A DNA stretch of 33,834 nt from Nemertoderma westbladi (taxonomy: Eukaryota > Xenacoelomorpha > Nemertodermatida > Nemertodermatidae): the NCBI GenBank assembly GCA_032718475.1, contig JAUCBJ010001633.1, positions 1 through 33,834 of the forward strand. The letters are read 5' to 3'. The stretch's first letter is position 1. Each line of letters opens with the position of its first letter. This document shows positions 9,776 to 19,138 of this stretch, piece after piece. The notes beneath the pieces were generated by a model. That model was not told where the DNA came from. It worked only from the letters and a program-made list of their open reading frames with translations, and made no database searches. The translations under genes were made by a program, and so were the position numbers.

Positions 9776-10126
9776 CTACTAAGGGCAGCCCTAAACATCA
9801 GCTGGAGACAACACATGACAAACGCCGAGCTTTGTGGTACAGTACTACATGTATCAACCACCCTCCATGAACGCAGATTAAGATTCAGTGGGCACTGCTG
9901 GAGAAGTAAAGGCGAGGTCATACCAGATCTACTTTTCTGACATCCAACTCATGGAAAGCGTAGTCGTGGACGACCGGCCATAACATATATAGATCAACTT
10001 GAAAGGGATACTGAACTTGGGAGAAACGAAATTGCGACAACTATGGAGAATCGGGAAGCCTGGAAGGATCTAATTTCCACTGTCCGAGTTCGCTCGACCT
10101 ACTGTAGTAGTAGTATTTATCAATAA
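9776..10126 (+). pseudogene. 3' fragment of a second related LINE
   Basis: A frame open except for a TGA at 9938-9940 encodes the C-terminal end of an RT protein of the same group as the preceding LINE. It shows LRAALNISWRQHMTNAEL, HERRLRFSGHCWRSKGE, HGKRSRGRPAITYIDQLERD and NREAWKDL. The wording differs clearly from the 7.6-9.6 kb copy, so it is a separate subfamily and a separate, more strongly 5'-truncated insertion. It ends at a TAA just after a short TAG-repeat tail, which is typical of a LINE 3' end. TATTTATCAAT occurs on both sides (near 9726 and 10115), but in AT-rich DNA that is weak evidence for a target-site duplication. Confidence 0.7.
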
Positions 10127-10520
10127 CGAAAAGTATATTTGATGGCTAATACACCAACCACAAAACAAGCACGATGGGTAAACATTATTAGAAAATAATA
10201 TAAACAGTGATTGTACTACATAATTTGAATATTTGTTTCGAATTAATTAAAATGTATAAAAATAGGGCAAAGAAATTTAAAATTAAAATAATTTAATTTT
10301 TAATTAATTTGATTATTGAAAATAATTAGATTTAATTATTTGAATTGAATTCTACGTTTTTTTAAAGAAATCCAGTTCTTAATTACTGTAGGTAGGTACT
10401 CAATTCGATAGTACAGTAGTTTCACCAATATCCTTTTCATATGCTATCAGTAACAATGACTCTAAAGTCTTTCATATACCTGACAGTCTTTCCATCGTGA
10501 CATTTTTTATTGTTTCCTAT
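10127..10520. other. AT-rich spacer, no gene seen
   Basis: Very AT-rich sequence with TTAATT-rich patches and no open frame or structured repeat that I can identify. Confidence 0.6.
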
Positions 10521-10688
10521 CCTGTGGGGCGAGCCACGAAGTGAGTGAGCCTTAGCGTAGTGGTACCATTAATCAACCTGTGGGGCGAGCCACGAAGTGA
10601 GTGAGCCTTAGCGTAGTGGTACCATTAATCAACCTGTGGGGCGAGCCACGAAGTGAGTGAGCCTTAGCGTAGTGGTACCATTAATCAA
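10521..10688 (+). repeat. 56-bp tandem repeat, 3 perfect copies
   Basis: Units start at 10521, 10577 and 10633 with CCTGTGGGGCGAGCCACGAA and end in GGTACCATTAATCAA. The three copies are identical by eye. The GC-rich core contrasts with AT-rich flanks and includes GTGAGTGAGCC and GTAGTGG, but I recognise no tRNA fold or Pol III boxes. Confidence 0.95.
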
Positions 10689-10690
10689 CC

Positions 10691-10738
10691 TGTCGTTCTG
10701 TCGTTCTGTCGTTCTGTCGTTCTGTCGTTCTGTCGTGT
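10691..10738 (+). repeat. TGTCGTTC microsatellite, 5 copies
   Basis: Five TGTCGTTC octamers followed by TGTCGTGTTC. Three octamers recur at the start of the second 1.5-kb repeat copy (12207 onward), and the duplication breakpoint lies within this motif. Confidence 0.9.
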
Positions 10739-11649
10739 TCAATTTTAAACGTTAATAACTCGGCCAATCTTTGATGAAATCTATCCAAACTTGGTACACA
10801 TGTTGTTTGGCAAAAGTTTAGAAATTTTCCAAGTAGAATTTCCGTGTGGCCTTCGAGAAGCTAAGATAATAGCAGTTAATTAGTTAATTAAGTTGATTGC
10901 GGTGAAAACGCCATTTTCAACCTGCCTTTTAAAGGAAATTAATTGTTTTACAGTATAAGATTTAAATAATTATACTTAAAAATTATACAGATATAATCCC
11001 CATACGCCATTCTATTATAGTTTTTAATTAGTTTAAGTGATTTGCTTTAATAAATGTGTCTTTAATTGATCTAAACGTAATTAAACCGCACAATTATTGA
11101 GTACAAATTTAATCCTTCCCATTATTGGTCAAGTCTCTGCTGGTGTGGAGCTAGCTGCTGGGAGTTGTGGCTGTAGACTAACCTGAGAGGAATTGTAATA
11201 GAGGCAACCAGTATTGCTATTCCAGCCCAATCACTGAATTGTGTTTATTATAGGCTGGACGGGCCGCATAACCGTTCGACTATTACTACTATTGCTATCT
11301 CAGTTAAATGACAGATATAATAACATAAATACAATCCATGGCATGGCTGTTGTAGGCTTCTGAAATACAGTAGTTTATTCCACAATGTATATGTCTGGTT
11401 ATTTTTTAATTGAATTTTTGCAAAGTAGTAAAATTAATGTTCTTAAAAATAATATTATTATTTTATATGTAACCTAGGAAATTAGCTACATTTTTTCGCT
11501 GCAGCTTTAAGAGTGTACATTGATTTAATATTATTTCAATACCCATATTACTACATCGGCATAAGATGCGTTGGCGTTGTATCACACATCTCCACATATC
11601 ACACATCTCCACATAGATGTATCAACAGTTACTCGCACAGTTTCGAAAC

Positions 11650-11960
11650 TTCGCATAGTTATAACTGTATAAAGATCGTCAGTCTGCGTTTAGGAAAAAT
11701 ATTTTATGACAAAACAGGACAAGCGACGAGCGCAACGAGGCATATAATGAAGACGAGTACTGCGTTGACTAAATTATTATATAAACCACCTGGCTTCACA
11801 TATTGATCGCATCCCTAGTTATTATTATTATAAAGATCGTCCTAGCTTGCGTTTAAGAAATATATTTAAATACAAAACAGGACGAACGCAAAGAGGCTTA
11901 TAATGAAAACGAGTACTGCGTTTATTATATTCCTATAAACCACCTGGCTTTGCATATTTA
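11650..11960 (+). repeat. Diverged internal direct duplication in the 1.5-kb unit
   Basis: Two segments of about 140-150 bp (about 11655-11805 and 11822-11955) share blocks in order: TATAAAGATCGTC, TGCGTTTA, ACAAAACAGGAC, GAGTACTGCGTT and TATAAACCACCTGGCTT. They have diverged by many substitutions and small indels, so this duplication is much older than the 1.5-kb one that copied it again to about 13150-13450. Confidence 0.75.
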
Positions 11961-12040
11961 ACGTGCGATTGGAAATAAGTTCGTGCTACCCTTCCGTGGG
12001 TGGTAGATGTCGCGGTTATGTATTGGTGGTTGGGAAGGGT

Positions 12041-12054
12041 GGGGGGGGGGGGGG
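12041..12054 (+). repeat. Poly-G tract (G14)
   Basis: A G14 run inside copy 1 of the 1.5-kb duplication. The same run is G20 in copy 2. Confidence 0.95.
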
Positions 12055-12206
12055 AGATTAAAAGGGGTGAACACGTACTGTCCACCTTTCTTTGATTGAT
12101 TGGTGGTGTGGGTAAATTTCTCAAAACCTGATTTTGTGATACAGTCGCTGCATTTTAATTTGTATATAATAACTAGGCCTCGTGCTGCGCGAAGTCCCCA
12201 CGAACG

Positions 12207-13707
12207 TGTCGTTCTGTCGTTCTGTCGTTCTGTCGTGTTCAATTTTAAACGTTAATAACTCGGCCAATCTTTGATGAAATCTATCCAAACTTGGTACACA
12301 TGTTGTTTGGCAAAAGTTTAGAAATTTTCCAAGTAGAATTTCCGTGTGGCCTTCGAGAAGCTAAGATAATAGCAGTTAATTAGTTAATTAAGTTGATTGC
12401 GGTGAAAACGCCATTTTCAACCTGCCTTTTAAAGGAAATTAATTGTTTTACAGTATAAGATTTAAATAATTATACTTAAAAATTATACAGATATAATCCC
12501 CATACGCCATTCTATTATAGTTTTTAATTAGTTTAAGTGATTTGCTTTAATAAATGTGTCTTTAATTGATCTAAACGTAATTAAACCGCACAATTATTGA
12601 GTACAAATTTAATCCTTCCCATTATTGGTCAAGTCTCTGCTGGTGTGGAGCTAGCTGCTGGGAGTTGTGGCTGTAGACTAACCTGAGAGGAATTGTAATA
12701 GAGGCAACCAGTATTGCTATTCCAGCCCAATCACTGAATTGTGTTTATTATAGGCTGGACGGGCCGCATAACCGTTCGACTATTACTACTATTGCTATCT
12801 CAGTTAAATGACAGATATAATAACATAAATACAATCCATGGCATGGCTGTTGTAGGCTTCTGAAATAGTTTATTCCACAATGTATATGTCTGGTTATTTT
12901 TTAATTGAATTTTTGCAAAGTAGTAAAATTAATGTTCTTAAAAATAATATTATTATTTTATATGTAACCTAGGAAATTAGCTACATTTTTTCGCTGCAGC
13001 TTTAAGAGTGTACATTGATTTAATATTATTTCAATACCCATATTACTACATCGGCATAAGATGCGTTGGCGTTGTATCACACATCTCCACATATCACACA
13101 TCTCCACATAGATGTATCAACAGTTACTCGCACAGTTTCGAAACTTCGCATAGTTATAACTGTATAAAGATCGTCAGTCTGCGTTTAGGAAAAATATTTT
13201 ATGACAAAACAGGACAAGCGACGAGCGCAACGAGGCATATAATGAAGACGAGTACTGCGTTGACTAAATTATTATATAAACCACCTGGCTTCACATATTG
13301 ATCGCATCCCTAGTTATTATTATTATAAAGATCGTCCTAGCTTGCGTTTAAGAAATATATTTAAATACAAAACAGGACGAACGCAAAGAGGCTTATAATG
13401 AAAACGAGTACTGCGTTTATTATATTCCTATAAACCACCTGGCTTTGCATATTTAACGTGCGATTGGAAATAAGTTCGTGCTACCCTTCCGTGGGTGGTA
13501 GATGTCGCGGTTATGTATTGGTGGTTGGGAAGGGTGGGGGGGGGGGGGGGGGGGGAGATTAAAAGGGGTGAACACGTACTGTCCACCTTTCTTTGATTGA
13601 TTGGTGGTGTGGGTAAATTTCTCAAAACCTGATTTTGTGATACAGTCGCTGCATTTTAATTTGTATATAATAACTAGGCCTCGTGCTGCGCGAAGTCCCC
13701 ACGAACG
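12207..13707 (+). repeat. 1.5-kb tandem duplication, copy 2
   Basis: Second copy, 1501 bp, directly abutting the first. A TGTC is present at all three breakpoints, giving 4-bp microhomology. The difference in G-run length and one 5-bp indel are the only changes I see. Near-identity means the duplication is recent, has been homogenised, or is an assembly artefact. Confidence 0.95.
13536..13555 (+). repeat. Poly-G tract (G20)
   Basis: A G20 run in copy 2 of the 1.5-kb duplication, six longer than in copy 1. It shows directly that these tracts change length quickly, or are misread. Confidence 0.95.
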
Positions 13708-14235
13708 TGTCCTGGAATATAGTGTCGTTATTCAAGTACCTGGACCACCCCCCAAAAAAAAAAATTTTCTACAAATCTTAATGAGATTGCATGAAATTTG
13801 AAACAGAGATAGTTTCACCTCCCTCCTCCTTGCTGGGTGAGCCAGAATTTTTATTTTCAATCTTTAGCAACACGCGTTTGAAAAAGGTGTTTCCGGTGAT
13901 ATTTCATCAGTTACACCTCTGGTATTCATGAACCTTATCGTGAATTGTTGGTATAAATAGAAAGCTACCCATGCAAGGATTCCTAAAAATGTAAAAATAT
14001 TTGAATTTGGTTGGGAAATAGCTGAGATATGAGCGTTCAAAAGTTTCATGGTTTTGCACCTGCGCGAGGCTGTTTTATTCTATTAAATAAAAATACCATA
14101 TTCTAGACAGATACTATATATTTATGGCTATTAATTAATTATTAAATGTAAATATTTTCTTATAGCACAATGAGGCACACTAACTAAATTAATATAAACT
14201 ACCTACCTAACTATATACAAAAGTTCAAGATCAGT
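13708..14235. other. No gene seen; 3' flank of the minus-strand LINE
   Basis: AT-rich sequence with a C6A11-type run near 13750 and no supported coding frame. The part next to 14235 is presumably the 3' untranslated end of the minus-strand LINE, but I could not place its terminus. Confidence 0.45.
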
Positions 14236-15354
14236 CTAACCCGCTGAGTCAGTGGGGGGCGCGGGGGCAGCTGGCGACAAAACCTCGTCGTAGAGGCCGT
14301 CGGACAGAGGGTCCATGGAGCCGAGGATGGAGGCCGTGTTGCCGATCAAGATGGCTACGAGGAGACGTTGGAGGAGGAACCGATGGGATCGCGGCTCCTG
14401 AGTGGCTGCGTGGAGGCGTCGGCCAACCTCCTTAAGGAATGCAGCCGTCTCAGGACCGGGCCGACCGAAGGTCTCGAATGCTACCGGGTAGAAGAGGTAG
14501 CTCCCTCGGACGGTCAGTTCCTCGTATTTCTTAATCTTTGAGTTTTCCGCCTCCTCGACAACACGGCGGCCGGCCTGCGTGCTCTGGGCGAGATGACTGG
14601 GAGCGAGGGGATCGACGACGGTCGCATCCCAGGTCATCGGCCGGCCCCCACTCCACGATTCGAGGGTAACGCCATCGACACGCTTCCCATCAGCTCTACA
14701 CAACCCGACCGGTTCAAGGCGAGCTCTAACCCCACAGGAGGCCAATGCACGTTTCACTATGTCGTTTAACATAGAGTGGCGTGGCAGCCTCCCGGCGCTT
14801 CTCACACAGGATAGTCCGTGGAGACCATCCGGTTTTACTTCGGATCCGCACCGGGAGCACCTGTGGGGTTCGGTTAACTTGCAACCGAGGCGTGTGGCGA
14901 CAGAAACCCTGAACTGGGAGTCCGTGAGTTTCAGCCCTAGCGAGCTGATGGGAATAGCGTCCAGCCAACAACCGGATACCGGGTCGTCGACAACGTTAAG
15001 GCGGGCGATCTCGAGTGGCGTTGTTGTGGCTGCCCGCAGTGCCGCGCGGTTCGCCTCGTGGAGTGGCTCCATCCAGGCCCTCTGTATGGTGGTGTCGGTT
15101 GGTGTGGTGGTTCCGGCGGGGAGGGCGGCCTTCCACACCTCGTGGGCGCGTGGTACCGAGGCGGGTTGTCTGGAGGGCTCGAATAAGCGGCTCGAGAAAG
15201 CAGTGCACGCAGCAGCTGAAGCCAAGTAGGCGGAAGGTGCTAGCTGCAGTGCAGAGCTCAATCCGAGGCCACCCATACGGGCCGGGAGACAGGCCTGGAC
15301 CCACGCTGAGTCTGAGATCCGGGTGTTCGCGATCTTCTGGAGGGCTATGTTTGA
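14236..15354 (-). CDS. 3' part of a LINE protein with R2-type restriction-like endonuclease
   Basis: An uninterrupted minus-strand frame of about 370 codons is recognisable from about 15354; the 55 codons upstream look like unrelated flank. The N-terminal part has the RT tail motif RMGGLGLSSALQLAPSAYLA. A zinc motif follows, C-x2-C-x9-H-x3-C (C221, C224, H234, C238 of the full frame). Then comes a PD-(D/E)XK-like nuclease signature: DGKRVDG, a W-D-x4-D block about 15 residues later (TWDATVVD) and a basic helix SKIKKY. This is the C-terminal endonuclease of R2/NeSL-type LINEs, which cuts target DNA. Where relatives have PD, this copy has VD (281-282), which may matter. The segment is GC-rich against AT-rich flanks and has no stops, so the 5'-truncated insertion looks fairly recent. 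The clade is not certain. Confidence 0.7.
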   Translation of the reverse strand, partial: SNIALQKIANTRISDSAWVQACLPARMGGLGLSSALQLAPSAYLASAAACTAFSSRLFEPSRQPASVPRAHEVWKAALPAGTTTPTDTTIQRAWMEPLHEANRAALRAATTTPLEIARLNVVDDPVSGCWLDAIPISSLGLKLTDSQFRVSVATRLGCKLTEPHRCSRCGSEVKPDGLHGLSCVRSAGRLPRHSMLNDIVKRALASCGVRARLEPVGLCRADGKRVDGVTLESWSGGRPMTWDATVVDPLAPSHLAQSTQAGRRVVEEAENSKIKKYEELTVRGSYLFYPVAFETFGRPGPETAAFLKEVGRRLHAATQEPRSHRFLLQRLLVAILIGNTASILGSMDPLSDGLYDEVLSPAAPAPPTDSAG

Positions 15355-15655
15355 ATAGCTACGTAATAGTATGTTTAAAGAAGTATTGCATTGTTGCCCA
15401 GCTACGTATGGGATAAACAAAATGTTCTGGAATATGATGTATTTATTAAATAGAATAAATGGCGTGGAGGGGAAGCATATACAATGCAACTTTCGAGTGG
15501 CCCATATTTTGCTGCACACGCTATCTGCATATCGAAATCTTATATTTTTACCAGAGAACTATTCCACTTCTGAGCGCATACTATTTTCGTCTCAAATCCG
15601 TGCTGTATATTACTGTTAAGATTGTTTGTCCGTTGCCCAGCATCGGTTGCCGTAA
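15355..15655. other. Spacer, no gene seen
   Basis: Moderately AT-rich, with no supported frame on either strand. It holds the 5' junction of the truncated minus-strand LINE and perhaps the left end of the tyrosine-recombinase element; neither boundary can be fixed by eye. Confidence 0.4.
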
Positions 15656-15659
15656 CTCT

Positions 15660-15760
15660 ATTGGTTGCCATACTTTACGATGTTCTTGCGCCCCATTGGC
15701 TGTTCTATTTTTACAGTGCTTATATAGTCGATGTTCATCCTGCTATTTTCTAGGCATAAC
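15660..15760 (+). promoter_or_regulatory. Inverted CCAAT boxes + TATA promoter-like block
   Basis: Two ATTGG motifs (15660-15664 and 15695-15699, inverted CCAAT) precede TTATATAG at about 15720. A transcript would then begin near 15750. It lies upstream of the gag-like region in the same direction, so it could be the promoter of the tyrosine-recombinase element. This is based on motifs only. Confidence 0.3.
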
Positions 15761-15819
15761 CTTATACCATTTTAAGCCTGTTACGAGTCATGTAACTAGC
15801 AGGACCTATGAAATTTCTC

Positions 15820-16100
15820 CTTACTGTACACATTAACTTACTGTACACATTGTAACTTACTGTAGACATTGTAACTTACTGTACACATTGTAACTTACTG
15901 TACACATTGTAACTTACTGTATACATTGTAACTTACTGTACACATTGTAACTTACTGTATACATTGTAACTTACTGTACACATTGTAACTTACTGTTGAC
16001 ATTGTACACTTACTGTACACATTGTAACTTACTGTACACATTGTAACTTACTGTATACATTGTAACTTACTGTACACATTGTAACTTGCTGTATTACATC
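15820..16100 (+). repeat. 19-bp tandem array, about 14 copies
   Basis: Units of the form GTAACTTACTGTACACATT, with variants TGTATACATT, TGTAGACATT and TGTTGACATT, repeated at 19-bp spacing. One unit near 16000 is altered in length. It begins after TTTCTCCTTACTGTACACATT and fades into CTTGCTGT units at about 16090-16110. Many units hold the palindrome TGTACA. Confidence 0.9.
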
Positions 16101-17521
16101 ATTAACTTGCTGTGCGTATTAAATCTTATCGTTATAGTTATTATTATTGCTTTATATTGGTGATGAATATACAAGACCGGAGATCACACCAACTTGCTTT
16201 CCACCTGGTTAGTGCTGACTGCACCCTGTCTGTAATAGATTCGGTTCATTTAGTGCGAGTGTGTGTCTTCTTAATACTGCAATATTATTCCCCAACTTGT
16301 AACTATAACCTATCGATACCAAGATGTGTGCAGTACGAGTGAATTGTGCGCTTACCACGCACTAGGTCCGACATAGTGTCCTACCTGTAATATAAATAAG
16401 TCACACGTACATTTACCGTTGTGTACAACACAACATAACGGAACGGTTTACACGTAAATATTACCTTATTCCCTTGAAGCATTTTATAGTGCCAAAGCTA
16501 TATACTTACAGTAATTGATTGTACATTCAGACCAGATATATATATTAGATAATATAAGAAACAATATGGGTACAGTACAACCTGACTGGCGAAATATATA
16601 TATAGAAACAAACAATATTTACTACCGGTCTGATTTGTTTATTACTCTATTTCAGTATCTGGTTTCATTTCCTGTATTATATTGGTCAATTGGTACTGTG
16701 CTGTATTTAGATAGGATAGGGACTCACAGTACACTGCCGATGATGGAGCTGTGTTTCCCCGGGTACAGTGTTTAAATCCTGAAACCCTTTATTTTTATCA
16801 AATTTTGTATGTAAACTTACCCCTTTCGGCGGACTAAAAGTCCTGTATTTTCTAATATATAGGATAGTTATTCGTGCAGTTATTAAAGTGTTTATTTGTA
16901 GTTAGGTTTCATTTTTGATAGGAGACTGGATCACATTGTTTCTATATTAGATAATATATATATACATAAACATTCGTGAGTGTTCCTGCTACGTGGCAGG
17001 TATCCCAAGGCACCTGATAGCAGTCACAAGAGTTACAAACAAACTCGCTTTGCAGCTGATGTGGGGTTAGCCTCCCGTAAAAGCCTTGACAGTGAAATTT
17101 CAATTTCCATTCACTGCGCCCAGGACAGTGAAATTTCATTTTCCAACACTGACCCAAGACAGTGCCCCCCCCCCCCCCCCCCCCCCCCCCGTACAATCAA
17201 TTATATTACCATCATAACATCAAATGATTGGTTACAGTAGGCTGTTGTGAAACTGATCACTTTACTATATTTACTGCGTCCAACAGTTTCCGTGTAAGTA
17301 AACTACTTCAATTACGTTTAGAACTAGTGTTGTGTTATTTGCACATGTTTTTGTTTTGCTTGATATTGAGAACTGAATGCTTTATCGACGAATTGTTAAG
17401 GGATTTGAATCATTACATTATCCACGAGGTGTAAATTCTCCGAACGTGTTGAGCTGTGAGACCTACGTTCCCCGCGGGAGGTGTAATAGTCATTTAACCA
17501 CAGTTAAATGGATTTTCCGCA
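16101..17521. other. AT-rich leader-like region, no gene seen
   Basis: No supported coding frame. It contains TATA-rich stretches (16535-16610, 16940-16970), a 26-bp poly-C tract and a C/A-rich part before it. Lying between the promoter-like block and the first ORFs of the tyrosine-recombinase element, it may be its 5' untranslated or terminal region. Confidence 0.4.
17165..17190 (+). repeat. Poly-C tract (C26)
   Basis: The longest homopolymer in the window, 26 C in a row, following a region with two imperfect copies of a GACAGTGAAATTTCA block (about 17088 and 17124). Confidence 0.95.
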
Positions 17522-17839
17522 ATGGAGATTGTGTATCTTGATATTGCTGCTGCTGGTGGCTCATTAATCCTGTTTAGCTACCTACTGTATCTATACACAC
17601 AGTATAGACATTTGGTTCAGGGTAACGCATGCTTACTGTATGGTAGGCCTACAGTTTACAAGCCTTTACCTATTAAGAAAGTGCTTGTGATTGGCTCCAT
17701 TCTAGACCAGGCAGTCAACATTGCCGTCTTTGTTTATATTATATTGTATGGGTTTGGCCAAGGCAGGAAAACTTATTACAATAATACACATCCAGCCTTT
17801 GGCTGGAATTCCGGAGTTATTTTATATCTGTTATATTGA
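17522..17839 (+). CDS. Small putative membrane ORF upstream of gag
   Basis: A 105-codon frame starts at an ATG in fair context and ends 69 bp before the likely gag start. It is hydrophobic, with one probable membrane segment near residues 9-25 (GGSLILFSYLLYLY), a second near 52-77 (VLVIGSILDQAVNIAVFVYI) and a hydrophobic C-terminus. I recognise no family. In AT-rich DNA a frame this long can occur by chance, and hydrophobic codons are AT-rich, so a random origin is possible. Position and orientation suggest it could be an accessory ORF of the tyrosine-recombinase element. Confidence 0.3.
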   Translation: MEIVYLDIAAAGGSLILFSYLLYLYTQYRHLVQGNACLLYGRPTVYKPLPIKKVLVIGSILDQAVNIAVFVYIILYGFGQGRKTYYNNTHPAFGWNSGVILYLLY

Positions 17840-17908
17840 TTTTCTGTAAAAGTTAAATTTTTACTGCGATTTTTTCGATTTTGTCAAGTGAAAGTTATCT
17901 TGCAACGC

Positions 17909-19138
17909 ATGGATAGCAATTGCAATTTACCTTTAGGGTCAATAATAATAAAACACAATGGTGCTATTTTTTCTTTACGACTGAATGAGAAAAACGAACG
18001 TAAAGAATTGGAACTTACTAATGAAGCAGTAATTGGCGAGATTCGCCAGAAAGCCCCCCTTACTAACGAAACAGCTGTCTGTATTGAAAAATTAAATTAT
18101 TTAGTCCACGAAAGGGAAGAATCGTTGGTTTTAATCCCAAGTATGATTCGCTCCCCAGACAGATCACCTACAGTATCAGAGGTGGGGGTAGATGTACAAG
18201 GTACAAACAAAAATCAACTACCAAGTGAAATAAATTGGTCTCAGATAGCCAAGGAGATTATTAAACAAGTCGCTGGGGGTCCCAGTCAGAGTGGAGGGAC
18301 ATTGAATGGAAAGTTAGATTCCCAAGTTACAGACGAGGAGGAGTTCGATGATATTTCCACTAAAATGATTCCGGAAGACGTCACTGCTGATAGACCGCTG
18401 CCCAAAGCAATTATTAAAAAGCTCCGATCCCGAAAGAAGTTCATAGAGCTTTCAGATGTGGCGACATATGAGGATACATGTGGTAGTAATGGGTCATACA
18501 ACGGCAATGGCAGCTATAAATCAGCTGGAAAGATAAAGTCAACCGGTGGTTTGTTGTCAGCCCTGTTAACGTTATCACGTTATAAGTGTGCGCTATTTCC
18601 AGAGGATGCACCGGGTATATTGGGTTACTACTCAACGCTATTAGAAATGGCTCCACACTACTCATTTGAGTTCCTTCAGCGCGTTGACAGGGACCATAGA
18701 TTAAGAGTTGAGTCAGGATCTTCATGGAACCGTGAAATCAGAGCCAGAAAGGCCGTTGATGAAGATATTCTGCCTTCGTGTCGGCACTGCGAGCATTCTC
18801 ACTTGGGGCACTGCGTGAAGGCCCCGACATCGGCTCATACACAAGGGTATCGAAATCGTTCAGCGAAATCATACAAGCGACCGTTTAGCAACGATAATTA
18901 TTACGACAATTCCAACAATAAATGCCGCTTCTGCAAGAAATACGGCCATGTACAGTCAGATTGTTTCTCTTTGAAAAGAGCTCTAAATTTCAACGAGGCA
19001 TCCAACGCGGTCCACAGCGCGGTAGACAAAGACAGACGTGGTTACAACAATGATCCATTGCCCAAAATACAGCCACGGTCATTTAGCGGTAATAAAAGCA
19101 ATGGTTCCTCTTATATTCAGCAAGCTCCGTCTCAATGA
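17909..19138 (+). CDS. Gag-like protein with CCHC zinc knuckle
   Basis: The frame is open from 17888; the first ATG at 17909 gives 409 residues. Near residues 339-352 lies a perfect retroviral-type knuckle, CRFCKKYGHVQSDC (C-x2-C-x4-H-x4-C), which binds nucleic acid. A second Cys/His cluster, CRHCEHSHLGHC, starts near residue 291. The N-terminal half is charged, with an acidic DEEEFDDIS block and then KAIIKKLRSRKK; the C-terminus is Ser/Asn-rich. It lies upstream of the RT in the same direction and would package element RNA in the cytoplasm. The frame has no stop or frameshift. The N-terminal parts of DIRS gag proteins are poorly conserved, so the assignment rests on the knuckle and the context. 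Confidence 0.75.
   Translation: MDSNCNLPLGSIIIKHNGAIFSLRLNEKNERKELELTNEAVIGEIRQKAPLTNETAVCIEKLNYLVHEREESLVLIPSMIRSPDRSPTVSEVGVDVQGTNKNQLPSEINWSQIAKEIIKQVAGGPSQSGGTLNGKLDSQVTDEEEFDDISTKMIPEDVTADRPLPKAIIKKLRSRKKFIELSDVATYEDTCGSNGSYNGNGSYKSAGKIKSTGGLLSALLTLSRYKCALFPEDAPGILGYYSTLLEMAPHYSFEFLQRVDRDHRLRVESGSSWNREIRARKAVDEDILPSCRHCEHSHLGHCVKAPTSAHTQGYRNRSAKSYKRPFSNDNYYDNSNNKCRFCKKYGHVQSDCFSLKRALNFNEASNAVHSAVDKDRRGYNNDPLPKIQPRSFSGNKSNGSSYIQQAPSQ

Larger units (their letters stand above)
10707..12206 (+). repeat. 1.5-kb tandem duplication, copy 1
   Basis: 1500 bp repeated directly at 12207-13707. The rows match base for base by eye except for a 5-bp insertion (ACAGT, about 11367) and a G-run of 14 instead of 20 (12041-12054). 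No protein is recognised in it. The open frame at 11513-11806 exists in both copies only because the DNA is duplicated. The unit begins with TGTCGTTC octamers and contains an older internal duplication and a two-copy CACACATCTCCACATA-type repeat (about 11582-11616). Confidence 0.95.

Noticed and set aside
11513-13301. Duplicate 97-codon frame at 11513-11806 and 13008-13301
   Set aside because: Its conservation is only due to the recent 1.5-kb duplication. Composition is AT-driven, there is no domain, and it overlaps a non-coding internal repeat.
14759-15416. Plus-strand open frames opposite the RLE-type LINE
   Set aside because: They are shadows of a GC-rich minus-strand gene whose motifs are clear; they show no motif of their own.
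15459-15836. Plus-strand frame of 125 codons upstream of the 19-bp array
   Set aside because: No domain. It overlaps the CCAAT/TATA block, and its length is within chance for this composition.
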